DNA of 64,000 nucleotides from Betaproteobacteria bacterium (lineage in GTDB: Bacteria; Pseudomonadota; Gammaproteobacteria; Burkholderiales; Rhodocyclaceae). Location of the stretch: assembly GCA_012026885.1 (NCBI GenBank), contig VEPL01000029.1, positions 124,001-188,000 of the forward strand, written 5' to 3'. Shown one piece after another: positions 48,126 to 57,840 of this stretch. The position numbers were made by a program, and so were the translations under genes. A model generated the notes under the pieces. That model worked only from the letters and a program-made list of their open reading frames with translations. It did no database searches and had not been told where the DNA came from. How positions within the stretch are numbered: the first letter of the stretch is position 1; each line of letters begins with the position of its first letter.

Positions 48126-48153
48126 TAATAAGGACGCACTAGCCGGATTTCAA
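48125..48153 (-). promoter_or_regulatory. Sigma-70 promoter of groESL
   Basis: On the minus strand TTGAAA (48148-48153) and TATTAT (48125-48130) are separated by exactly 17 bp, with the CIRCE element starting at the last base of the -10. No sigma-32 consensus is obvious, so HrcA derepression may be the main heat control. Confidence 0.8.
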
Positions 48154-48195
48154 GTCGACCAAGAGAAAAATGCGCGGGGAGCCGCGCCGGCGAAA

Positions 48196-48825
48196 TCAGC
48201 CGAAGCGGCTTTGATGCGCGGCGACCGCGCGTTCGCGGGCGGCGCGCAGCCGCTCGCCGACACCGGCAGGCAGGTCGTCACCGGTATCCGGGACGCTCGC
48301 CAACAGGTGTGCCTCGACTGCCTTCATGCGGGCGAGCAGCAAGCGCAAGCGGACTTCGCCCGGCAGCGCAGCACCATCGAAATCCTGATCGTCCGACTCG
48401 TCGGCGAGGCGCGGACGGCTGAATGAACGATGGAAGGCGAGATCGTCGTCGACACCCTGGCCGTCCTCGTCCTGGAACTGCTTGCGCCACTTCCAGTCTG
48501 CCAGACGGGGCGACTGCGCGAGCAGGGCAATCTGGCGCTGCTCGGAACGGGACAGCATGGACTTCGGGAACACCTTGACCTTGGCCACCTTGGCCTTGCG
48601 CGCCGCGACCAGCTTGGCCGGATTCGGCGAGTTCAGCAGCTGTGTCACCGGCGCCGGCATCGGAATCGGCGTCACGACCACCGCGACGTCGCCCGGCAAC
48701 CCATCGGCGGCCGGCAACGGCTCGAACGCCACCGGCTCGTAAGCATGGGCGGACAGGACGAACAGCGCGACAGGAAGGGAAAACAGTTTCAAATTCAAGG
48801 TCGTGGCTCTGACAAGGGGACGCAC
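48196..48825 (-). CDS. Exported protein of unknown function
   Basis: This 209-residue ORF begins with a signal-peptide-like segment (TTLNLKLFSLPVALFVLSAHA, cleavage after AHA). The mature part has a Val/Pro-rich region (VAVVVTPIPMPAPVTQL), a basic KAKVAKVKVFPKSMLSRSEQRQIALLAQSPRLADWKWRKQF stretch and an acidic DDDxxxDESDDQDFD region. I recognise no family. It starts about 670 bp upstream of the groES promoter on the same strand and has no visible terminator before it. Confidence 0.6.
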   Translation of the reverse strand: MRPLVRATTLNLKLFSLPVALFVLSAHAYEPVAFEPLPAADGLPGDVAVVVTPIPMPAPVTQLLNSPNPAKLVAARKAKVAKVKVFPKSMLSRSEQRQIALLAQSPRLADWKWRKQFQDEDGQGVDDDLAFHRSFSRPRLADESDDQDFDGAALPGEVRLRLLLARMKAVEAHLLASVPDTGDDLPAGVGERLRAARERAVAAHQSRFG

Positions 48826-48935
48826 TCTATACCAAGGCGTCCTGAAGTTAAACGCATGACCCGGGTATTGGTTGACACGAAAGACTCAAACGAAGCCGGC
48901 CGCGCCGGTTGCCGGCACCCGGGCGCACCGCGCGA

Positions 48936-50435
48936 TCAACGCACGACCCGCCGCCAGTCCTCCTCGAAATAGCGCACCAGCACCTGGTTGTTAAGGCGAT
49001 TGGGCTCGACGGCGACGCGTGCCATGTCGGCGGGAAAGCGGAACAGATCGGCCATGGTGGCGGGGGTCAAAAACCGGGTTCTTTCGGCGTCGACCGCAAC
49101 CGGAGCGAAATCGCGCCGCCCGGCGATGATGTAGCCCCACTCGCCGAAGCTCGGCACCAGCGCGTGATACGGCGCCGTCTTCAGGCCGGCCTCCTCGAGC
49201 GTCGTCACCACGCACCAGTAGGCACGACGCGCGTAGAACGGCGAGGTCGACTGGACAACGAGCAGGCCGTTGGCCGACAGCCGCCGTTCGAGCAGGCGGT
49301 AGAAGGCGGTCGAGTAGAGCTTGCCGAGGGCGAAGTTGGCGGGGTCCGGAAAATCGATGACGATGAAGTCGAAATGCTCGCGGCTGTCTTCGAGCCACTG
49401 CAGGGCATCGGCATTGACCACGACAACGCGCCGGTCGGAAAGCGCGCCACGGTTGAGCGCGACGAGCGGCGGCGACGTCGAGAAGAGCCGGGTCATGGCC
49501 GGATCGAGGTCGACCAGCGTCACCGACTCGATCTGCGGATACTTGAGGATTTCGCGCACCGCGAGGCCGTCACCGCCACCGAGCACGAGGACACGGCGGG
49601 CCCCGGGCAGCGCCGCCAGGCCGGGATGGACCAGCGCCTCGTGGTAGCGGTATTCGTCATGCGACGAGAACTGGAGGTTGTTGTTGAGAAAAAGCCGCAG
49701 GTCGTCGCGCCAGCGCGTCACGACGATGCGCTGGTAAGACGAGGATTCCGCATGCACGATCTCGTCGGCATAGAGGTGGGTTTCGGCCAGCGAGTTGAGC
49801 TGGCCGGCTCCGGCAAAGCCGCCGGCAAGCGCCGCGAAGACCGTCCAGCTCTGGGCGAGCAGCCACCGGCGCGCGGGCAGCTGGTCGCGAAACAGGCGCA
49901 CTGCCCATAGGGCGACGGCGACGTTGAGCAGGCCGAAGAGCAGCGCCGTGCGCACCATCCCGAGTTGCGGCGCGAGCAGCAGCGGGAAGAGGATCGAGAC
50001 CGCCAGCGCACCGAGGTAATCGAAGGTCAGCACCTGCGACACGAGATCCTTGAACGCCAGCTCGCGCTTGAGGATGCGCATGACCAGGGGGATTTCCAAC
50101 CCGACGAGGACACCGACGCCGAACACGGCGAGGTAGAGCAGCAGGCGGAACGGGGCCGGCAACCAGACGAAGGCGACGAATAGCCCGATCGCCGAGAAGC
50201 CGCCGAGCAGGCCGACCATCAGTTCGATGCGGATAAAGGTACCGACGAGATCGCGGGTGACGAATTTGGAGAGCCACGAGCCGACGCCCATCGCGAACAG
50301 GTAGGTGCCGATCACCGTCGAGAACTGAGTCACCGAGTCACCGAGCAGGTAGGACGACAGCGCGCCGGCAACCAGTTCGTAGGCCAGCCCGCACGAAGCG
50401 ATGACGAAGACGGAGAAAAGCAGCGCGTGGCGCAT
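48936..50435 (-). CDS. Spermidine-synthase-like protein with N-terminal membrane domain
   Basis: The first 215 or so residues contain six or seven transmembrane helices. The rest resembles polyamine aminopropyltransferase: VLVLGGGDGLAVREILKYPQIESVTLVDLDPAMTRLF near residues 285-320 (SAM-like Gly-rich loop and acidic residue) and FDFIVIDFPDPANFALGKLYSTAFYRLL near 360. Such membrane-fused SpeE proteins exist in many Proteobacteria, and their substrate is often unproven. The 499-residue length fits. It is divergent from the YceI gene with a 98-bp gap. Confidence 0.85.
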   Translation of the reverse strand: MRHALLFSVFVIASCGLAYELVAGALSSYLLGDSVTQFSTVIGTYLFAMGVGSWLSKFVTRDLVGTFIRIELMVGLLGGFSAIGLFVAFVWLPAPFRLLLYLAVFGVGVLVGLEIPLVMRILKRELAFKDLVSQVLTFDYLGALAVSILFPLLLAPQLGMVRTALLFGLLNVAVALWAVRLFRDQLPARRWLLAQSWTVFAALAGGFAGAGQLNSLAETHLYADEIVHAESSSYQRIVVTRWRDDLRLFLNNNLQFSSHDEYRYHEALVHPGLAALPGARRVLVLGGGDGLAVREILKYPQIESVTLVDLDPAMTRLFSTSPPLVALNRGALSDRRVVVVNADALQWLEDSREHFDFIVIDFPDPANFALGKLYSTAFYRLLERRLSANGLLVVQSTSPFYARRAYWCVVTTLEEAGLKTAPYHALVPSFGEWGYIIAGRRDFAPVAVDAERTRFLTPATMADLFRFPADMARVAVEPNRLNNQVLVRYFEEDWRRVVR

Positions 50436-50533
50436 GGAACCGGATGCTACCGCGAACGCGGCCGGAACGCGCCGCCTTTGCCGTAGTCATAGAAGACACG
50501 ACAACGACAGGCCGCCGGCCGGGAGGACGCACG

Positions 50534-51097
50534 ATGGAATTCCGCCTTTTGGCGCTGTTCACCGCAGCCGTCGCCGCCTGGCCGGCGGCGGCACTCGAGT
50601 ACGTCATCGATCCGGCCCATACCTACGCCCATTTCGCCGTGGACCACCTCGGCTTCTCGACTCAGAGCGGTCGCTTCAACCGCAGCAGCGGTACCCTCGA
50701 TTTCGACCCGGAGACGGGACGCGGCGAAGTCTATATCCGCATCGATGCCACCTCGCTCGACACCGGCCTGGCGCTGCGCGACGAAGTCCTGCGCGGGCCC
50801 GACTGGTTCAACGCGACCACCTTTCCCGACATCTTCTTCCGCAGCCGGCAGCTGATCTTCGACAACGGCCGGCTGACCGCCGTCGAAGGCACCCTCGCCC
50901 TGCTCGGCAACGAACGGCCGGTTCGCCTGGACATCCAGCGCTTCAAGTGCGGCTTCAACCTGGCCAACCGCAAGCGCGGCTGCGGTGCCGACGCGACCAC
51001 GACCTTCCGCCGCTCCGATTTTGGGCTCAATAACGGTGTTCCCTTCGTCGGCGACGAAGTGCGCCTGCATATCCAGGTCGAGGCCTATACGCCCTGA
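50534..51097 (+). CDS. YceI-family periplasmic lipid-binding-type protein
   Basis: This 187-residue protein has a short signal peptide (MEFRLLALFTAAVAAWPAAA) followed by a YceI beta-barrel (YVIDPAHTYAHFAVDHLGFSTQSGRF, and DVEVRGPDWFNATTFPDIFFRS-type segments). YceI proteins bind polyisoprenoid-like lipids. A pair of cysteines (FKCGFNLANRKRGCG) could form a disulfide. The ATG at 50534 follows GGGAGGA; the ORF track starts 30 codons early. No cytochrome b561 partner is adjacent. Confidence 0.9.
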   Translation: MEFRLLALFTAAVAAWPAAALEYVIDPAHTYAHFAVDHLGFSTQSGRFNRSSGTLDFDPETGRGEVYIRIDATSLDTGLALRDEVLRGPDWFNATTFPDIFFRSRQLIFDNGRLTAVEGTLALLGNERPVRLDIQRFKCGFNLANRKRGCGADATTTFRRSDFGLNNGVPFVGDEVRLHIQVEAYTP

Positions 51098-51179
51098 CCC
51101 GCAGCGGCCGGCGCGGCCAGGCAAGCAGGCTTGGCCCGTTTCTGCGAAAATGCAGGGCTGTTCCACCGCCGAAGCCATC

Positions 51180-52292
51180 ATGCCCCCCCACCCTGCCATC
51201 GCCTCCGTCGAGGAAATCGTCGCCGAACTGCGTGCCGGCCGCATGGTCGTCCTGGTCGACGAGGAAGACCGCGAGAACGAGGGCGACCTCGTCATGGCCG
51301 CCGAGTTGGTCACGCCGGAAGCAATCAATTTCATGGCCAAGTACGGCCGCGGCCTGGTCTGCCTGACCCTGACCGAGGAGCGCTGCCGCAAACTGGGCCT
51401 GTCCCAGATGGCGCGCAACAACGGCACCCAGTACGGCACCGCCTTCACCGTCTCGATCGAGGCCGCCACCGGCGTCACCACCGGCATTTCGGCCGCCGAC
51501 CGCGCGCGCACCATCCAGGTCGCCGTTGCCCGCAATGCCGCGGCCGACGACATTGTCCAGCCCGGCCACGTGTTTCCGATCACCGCCCGCCCCGGCGGCG
51601 TGCTGGTGCGCGCCGGACACACCGAAGCCGGTTGCGACCTCGCCGGCATGGCCGGCCTCGAGCCGGCATCGGTCATCTGCGAAATCATGAACGACGACGG
51701 GACGATGGCCCGACTGCCCGAGCTGATCGACTTTGCGCAGACGCATGGTCTCAAGATCGGCACCATCGCCGACCTCATCCATTACCGCGCCGCCTCGGAA
51801 AAGCTGGTCGAGCGCGTGACCAGCAAGACCATCGCCACCGCGCACGGCGAATTCGCGCTCCACGCCTATGTCGACCGCGCCGGCGGCGCCACCCACCTGG
51901 CGCTGGTCAGGGGAAATATCCCGCCCGGCGAGGAGACACTGGTGCGGGTGCATGAGCCGCTGTCGGTGCTCGACTTCCTCGACCCCGGCAGCAAGCAGCA
52001 ATCGTTCACCATCGACGAGGCCCAGGCCGCGATGGCGCGCCACGGCCACGGTGTCATCGTCCTGATGCACCGTCCCGAGGACGGCGACGCCCTGCTTTCG
52101 CGGCTCTCCGGCCAGGGCCAGGCTGCCCCCCGGCAGAAGTGGGATCCGCGCACCTACGGTATCGGCGCCCAGATCCTGCGCGACCTCGGCGTCACCCGCA
52201 TGCGCCTGCTTTCCAGTCCGCGCCGCATGCCTTCGATGACCGGCTTCGACCTCGAAGTCACCGGCTTCGTGACTTCCCCCAGCGAGCTTTGA
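51180..52292 (+). CDS. ribBA: 3,4-dihydroxy-2-butanone-4-phosphate synthase with degenerate RibA-like domain
   Basis: Residues 1-205 form the RibB domain ([32 protein letters not shown] with the acidic metal ligands, and [24 protein letters not shown]), which makes the four-carbon unit of riboflavin. The C-terminal 165 residues resemble GTP cyclohydrolase II but lack its zinc-binding cysteine signature: where HSECLTGDxxxSxRCDCG is expected, the sequence is [15 protein letters not shown]. The product is therefore probably a RibB enzyme with a non-catalytic RibA-like domain, and a separate RibA is expected elsewhere. The start at 51180 is by family alignment. ribH follows after 4 bp. Confidence 0.92.
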   Translation: MPPHPAIASVEEIVAELRAGRMVVLVDEEDRENEGDLVMAAELVTPEAINFMAKYGRGLVCLTLTEERCRKLGLSQMARNNGTQYGTAFTVSIEAATGVTTGISAADRARTIQVAVARNAAADDIVQPGHVFPITARPGGVLVRAGHTEAGCDLAGMAGLEPASVICEIMNDDGTMARLPELIDFAQTHGLKIGTIADLIHYRAASEKLVERVTSKTIATAHGEFALHAYVDRAGGATHLALVRGNIPPGEETLVRVHEPLSVLDFLDPGSKQQSFTIDEAQAAMARHGHGVIVLMHRPEDGDALLSRLSGQGQAAPRQKWDPRTYGIGAQILRDLGVTRMRLLSSPRRMPSMTGFDLEVTGFVTSPSEL

Positions 52293-52296
52293 TCCC

Positions 52297-52779
52297 ATGG
52301 CAACGAACTCCCGTTTCGACAACGTCTTCGAATACGACAACAACCTCGCCGGCGCCGGTCTGCGCGTCGGCATCGTCATGAGCCGCTTCAACCTGCCGGT
52401 TTGCGAGGGCCTGCTCTCGGCCTGCGTCACTGAGCTCAAGCGCCTCGGCGTCGCCGACGCCGACATGGCGATCGCCACCGTTCCCGGTGCGCTGGAGATC
52501 CCGCTCGTGCTGCAGTCGATGGCCAACAGCCGCCGCTACGACGCGCTGGTCGCGCTCGGCGCAGTGATCCGCGGCGAGACCTACCACTTCGAGGTGGTTT
52601 CCAACGATGCCTGCCGCGCCATCATGGAAGTCCAGCTCGACACCGGAATCCCGGTCGCCAACGGCATCCTGACCTGCGAAACGGACGAACAGGCGGAAGT
52701 GCGCATGCTGCCCAAGGGCACCGACTGCGCCCAGGCCGCGGTCGAGATGGCCAACCTGCAGAAGGCGCTCGCGCAATGA
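52297..52779 (+). CDS. ribH: 6,7-dimethyl-8-ribityllumazine synthase
   Basis: RibH condenses the RibB product with the pyrimidine intermediate to give lumazine. The 160-residue protein has [17 protein letters not shown] near its start, [12 protein letters not shown] near residue 67 and [24 protein letters not shown] with the catalytic His near 98. It starts 4 bp after ribBA and overlaps nusB by 4 bp, so ribBA-ribH-nusB-thiL is a tight operon. Confidence 0.97.
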   Translation: MATNSRFDNVFEYDNNLAGAGLRVGIVMSRFNLPVCEGLLSACVTELKRLGVADADMAIATVPGALEIPLVLQSMANSRRYDALVALGAVIRGETYHFEVVSNDACRAIMEVQLDTGIPVANGILTCETDEQAEVRMLPKGTDCAQAAVEMANLQKALAQ

Positions 52780-53252
52780 GCGCCGCCGACAACGCCCCCG
52801 CCGCCAGGCCGGCCCCGCGCTCGGCCCGCCGCCGCGCCCGCGAATTTGTCCTGCAGGGACTCTACCAGTGGCGCGTCGGCGGCGCCGACGAAGCCGCCAT
52901 CGAAGCCTATGCGCCGGAGATGGAGGATTTCGACAAGGCCGACCGCGAATTCTTCACCGCCACGCTGCGCGGGGTCATCGCCCAGCACGAGGCACTGTCC
53001 GGGCGGATCAAGGCGCACATCGACCGTCCCTTCGGCGAGCTGTCGCCGGTCGAGGCCAGCGTGCTGCTGATGGGCGCCTACGAGCTGGCCAACCACCCCG
53101 AAACCCCCTACCGCGTCATCATCAATGAGGCGATCGAGCTGACCAAGGCCTTCGGCGGCACCGACGGGCACAAGTACGTCAACGGCGTCCTCGACAAGGT
53201 GGCTGCCGGCACGCGCCCGGACGAGGTCGCCGCCCGGCGCGCACCGCGCTGA
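52776..53252 (+). CDS. nusB: Transcription antitermination factor NusB
   Basis: NusB binds boxA RNA with NusE to support rRNA antitermination. The 158-residue helical protein begins with an Arg-rich [18 protein letters not shown] segment and has [15 protein letters not shown] near residue 85 and [31 protein letters not shown] near 105-135. ribH-nusB linkage is common in Proteobacteria. The start overlaps the ribH stop by 4 bp. Confidence 0.96.
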   Translation: MSAADNAPAARPAPRSARRRAREFVLQGLYQWRVGGADEAAIEAYAPEMEDFDKADREFFTATLRGVIAQHEALSGRIKAHIDRPFGELSPVEASVLLMGAYELANHPETPYRVIINEAIELTKAFGGTDGHKYVNGVLDKVAAGTRPDEVAARRAPR

Positions 53253-53256
53253 TCCA

Positions 53257-54237
53257 ATGCCCGGCGAATTCGCGCTGATCGACCGTTACTTCGCGCGGCC
53301 GACCCCTTCGGCCGTGCTCGGCCCCGGCGACGATTGCGCGCTGCTGCAGCCGACTCCCGGCATGCAACTGGCGGTGACCACCGACATGCTGGTCGCCGGC
53401 ACCCACTTCCTGCCCGACACCGATCCTGAACGTCTCGGCTGGAAGGCCTTGGCCGTAAACCTCTCCGACCTCGCCGCGATGGGTGCCACGCCGCGCTGGG
53501 CGCTGCTCGCCGGGGCGCTGCCTGCGGTCGACGAGGGCTGGATCGCGAAATTCGCCGCAGGCTTCTTCGCCTGCGCCGGCGAATACGGTGTCGACGTGGT
53601 CGGCGGCGATACCACGCGCGGACCGCTCAACCTCTGCGTCACCGCCTTCGGCGAAGTGGCGCCGGGCCAGGCGCTGCGCCGTGACGGCGCCCATGCTGGC
53701 GACCTCGTCTGGGTCTCCGGGCGCCCGGGGCTCGCCGCCCTCGGCCTCGCCCACCTGCAGGGCCGGATCACCCTGCCCGGCCCGTGGCCGCGCCTGTGCA
53801 CCGGTGCGCTGGAAAAGCCGCGGCCGCGCATCGCCCTCGGCTGTGCCCTGGCCGGCATCGCCACCGCCGCCATCGACGTCTCCGACGGCCTGCTCGCCGA
53901 CCTCGGCCACATCGGCGAACGTTCCGGCCTCGCCGCCGCCGTTCACCTCGTCCAGCTGCCGCACCTGCGCGATCTGGCCGGAAGCGGCGAGGAATACGAC
54001 GCGGACCTGCGCCGCATCGCCCTCGAATGCCAGCTGGCCGGCGGCGACGACTACGAGTTGTGCTTCACCACCCCGCCTGCGGCGACGCAGGCCATTGCCG
54101 CCATCGCCGCCCGCCTCGAGCTGCCGCTCTGGTGCATCGGCACCATGGTTACCGGCATGGCCGGCGCGGTGACCGTGTATGACCCCGATGCCCAGCCTGT
54201 CGACTTCGCCCGCCGCGGCTACGACCACTTTGCCTGA
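53257..54237 (+). CDS. thiL: Thiamine-monophosphate kinase
   Basis: ThiL phosphorylates thiamine monophosphate to the active cofactor thiamine pyrophosphate. The 326-residue protein has GPGDDCALLQPTPG near residue 21, the TTDMLVAGTHF metal-binding region near 40, KALAVNLSDLAAMGATPRWALL near 63, VVGGDTTRG near 115 and IDVSDGLLADLGHI near 205. It lies 4 bp after nusB. The pgpA start overlaps its 3' end. Confidence 0.97.
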   Translation: MPGEFALIDRYFARPTPSAVLGPGDDCALLQPTPGMQLAVTTDMLVAGTHFLPDTDPERLGWKALAVNLSDLAAMGATPRWALLAGALPAVDEGWIAKFAAGFFACAGEYGVDVVGGDTTRGPLNLCVTAFGEVAPGQALRRDGAHAGDLVWVSGRPGLAALGLAHLQGRITLPGPWPRLCTGALEKPRPRIALGCALAGIATAAIDVSDGLLADLGHIGERSGLAAAVHLVQLPHLRDLAGSGEEYDADLRRIALECQLAGGDDYELCFTTPPAATQAIAAIAARLELPLWCIGTMVTGMAGAVTVYDPDAQPVDFARRGYDHFA

Positions 54238-54727
54238 CACCGACCGCCCCCGCCCCGACCGGGCCTTCCTGCTCGCCCATCCGGCGCACTTCTTCGCGCT
54301 CGGCTGCGGCAGCGGGCTGGCGCCCAAGGCGCCGGGCACCTTCGGCACGCTGTTCGCGTGGGTTTCCTTTGCGCTCCTGAGCGACCGCTTCAGCGACGGC
54401 GAAATGCTGGCGATCATCGCGCTCGCCTACCTTGCCGGCATCTGGTTCATCGACGTGACCGGACGCGCCCTCGGCGACCCCGACCACGGCAGCATCGTCT
54501 GGGACGAGATCGTCCCCTTCTGGCTCGTCCTCCTGATGACACCGGCCGGATTCCTCTGGCAGGTCACCGCCTTTTCGTTGTTCCGCTTCTATGACATCAC
54601 CAAGCCGCAGCCGGCAAAGTATTTCGATGTCCATGTCAAGAACGGCTTCGGCGTCATGGCCGATGACCTCGTCGCCGCCGGCTACACGCTGCTTTCGCTG
54701 GCCGCGCTGAAATTCGTGCTTTCCTGA
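54179..54727 (+). CDS. pgpA: Phosphatidylglycerophosphatase A
   Basis: PgpA dephosphorylates phosphatidylglycerol phosphate in the inner membrane. The product has LGCGSGLAPKAPGTFGTLFAW near residue 41, FIDVTGRALGDPDHGSIVWDEIVPFW near 90 with the conserved acidic residues, and about four hydrophobic segments. The ORF start (182 residues) overlaps thiL by 59 bp. ATG 54188 and TTG 54230 are alternatives, and the last would leave only an 8-bp overlap and a more typical length of 165. Confidence 0.9.
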   Translation: MTPMPSLSTSPAAATTTLPDTDRPRPDRAFLLAHPAHFFALGCGSGLAPKAPGTFGTLFAWVSFALLSDRFSDGEMLAIIALAYLAGIWFIDVTGRALGDPDHGSIVWDEIVPFWLVLLMTPAGFLWQVTAFSLFRFYDITKPQPAKYFDVHVKNGFGVMADDLVAAGYTLLSLAALKFVLS

Positions 54728-54752
54728 CCGTCGACCGCAACCGGCATAGAAT
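54724..54752 (+). promoter_or_regulatory. Candidate sigma-70 promoter before the HicA-like gene
   Basis: CTGACC (54724-54729) and TAGAAT (54747-54752) are 17 bp apart, 30 bp before the ATG at 54783. The -35 begins inside the pgpA stop region, so the small gene could be expressed separately from the rib-thiL-pgpA operon. Confidence 0.45.
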
Positions 54753-54782
54753 GACGGCATAACGCCACGCCGGAGTCACGCC

Positions 54783-55061
54783 ATGAGCCACAAGCACGCC
54801 AACCTGATGCGCAGCATCTTCCAGGATCCGCCCTCGGCCAACATTCACTGGCGCGAAATCGAGTCCCTGCTCCATCACCTCGGGGCCGATGTCGAATCGG
54901 CGCACGGCGCCCGCTTCAAGGTGACGCTGAACCGGGTCGAGACTTTCCTGCATCACCCGCACAACAGCAATACCTGCGGCCGCAACGACATCAAGCAGCT
55001 GCGCGAATTCCTCGCCCACGCCGGCGTGACGCTGGCCGCCTACGAGTCGGGCGATTTCTGA
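54783..55061 (+). CDS. HicA-like small protein without a HicB partner
   Basis: This 92-residue protein resembles the double-stranded-RNA-binding-like fold of HicA: an N-terminal helix, then IHWREIESLLHHLGADVESAHGARFKVTLNRVETFLHHPH, with His in the position of the HicA catalytic His (AHGARF). HicA toxins cleave mRNA and pair with HicB, but no HicB gene is next to it, so a solo housekeeping-type member is more likely than an active toxin. Its 3' end overlaps the convergent TetR gene by 22 bp. Confidence 0.6.
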   Translation: MSHKHANLMRSIFQDPPSANIHWREIESLLHHLGADVESAHGARFKVTLNRVETFLHHPHNSNTCGRNDIKQLREFLAHAGVTLAAYESGDF

Positions 55062-55651
55062 TTCGCGCCGCCGCCGAGGAGGAGACCCGCGGCGGCATCG
55101 GCGATCTGGTCGACGGACAGCGTCCCGCCGGGGCGGAACCAGTGGCTGCAGCCGTTGAGCATGCCGAACATCAGGAGCCGCAGCGGCGGCGCTGCCGAAG
55201 CAATGCGACCGCCGGCCGCAAGCGCGTCGAGCGTCGCCTGCCAGGGCGCCTGATAGCGGTCGAAGGCGGCGGCTACCTCGGCCCGGTCGGCGGGCTCGAG
55301 TGCACGGCTTTCGTAGATCAGCATCGGCGAGCGGCAGTCGTCCTCGAGCAGGTTGCCGAGGTGGGTTCGCACCAGGCGCCGCAACCGCATTTCCGGGTCA
55401 GCGACGCCGTCGACCGCGGCAAGGAGACGGACGAGGCCGGAATCCAGCCCCTCGATCATCGCCGCCTTGAGCAGCTCCTGCTTGCTGCGGAAATGGTAGA
55501 ACGGGCTGCCGGCGCGCATGCCCACCGCCTCGGCGATGTCGCGCGTGGTCGTCGCGGCGAAGCCCTTGTCGACGAACAGGCGGGCCGCCGCGCGCAGCAG
55601 TTCGCGGCGCCGGTTGGGCTCGAGACCGGGTTCGACCTTCGGCCGGGCCAT
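55040..55651 (-). CDS. TetR-family transcriptional regulator of fatty-acid type locus
   Basis: The 203-residue regulator has an N-terminal TetR helix-turn-helix (RRELLRAAARLFVDKGFAATTTRDIAEAVGMRAGSPFYHFRSKQELL, residues about 13-58) and a helical ligand domain. It starts 2 bp after fadH on the same strand. A TetR-type operator overlaps the fadH promoter, so the two genes probably form an autoregulated operon responding to an acyl-CoA or a related lipid. Confidence 0.9.
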   Translation of the reverse strand: MARPKVEPGLEPNRRRELLRAAARLFVDKGFAATTTRDIAEAVGMRAGSPFYHFRSKQELLKAAMIEGLDSGLVRLLAAVDGVADPEMRLRRLVRTHLGNLLEDDCRSPMLIYESRALEPADRAEVAAAFDRYQAPWQATLDALAAGGRIASAAPPLRLLMFGMLNGCSHWFRPGGTLSVDQIADAAAGLLLGGGANQKSPDS

Positions 55652-55653
55652 GC

Positions 55654-57708
<2,055 letters not shown>

Positions 57709-57711
57709 TCA

Positions 57712-57733
57712 TAACAAAGCAATCGCTTGGTTA
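57712..57733. promoter_or_regulatory. TetR-type operator at fadH
   Basis: TAACAAAGC-AATC-GCTTGGTTA is a near-perfect 9-bp inverted repeat (one mismatch per arm) located 25 bp upstream of the fadH ATG, over the likely promoter. The AAGCNNNNGCTT core is of the kind bound by TetR regulators of fatty-acid genes, and a TetR gene is in the operon. Confidence 0.65.
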
Positions 57734-57840
57734 ATTGTTCCACAGTACCGCTGGTCCGCGCAAGATCCCTTTCGCCTCCCCTGCATTGACGGCGCGGACG
57801 CGTGCGTGCTCTCATTTGCGTTTTTCTCCCGGGATCGCGC

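Noticed and set aside
51098-51179. FMN riboswitch before ribBA
   Set aside because: The gap after the YceI gene is only about 80 bp and lacks the conserved RFN-element sequence blocks.
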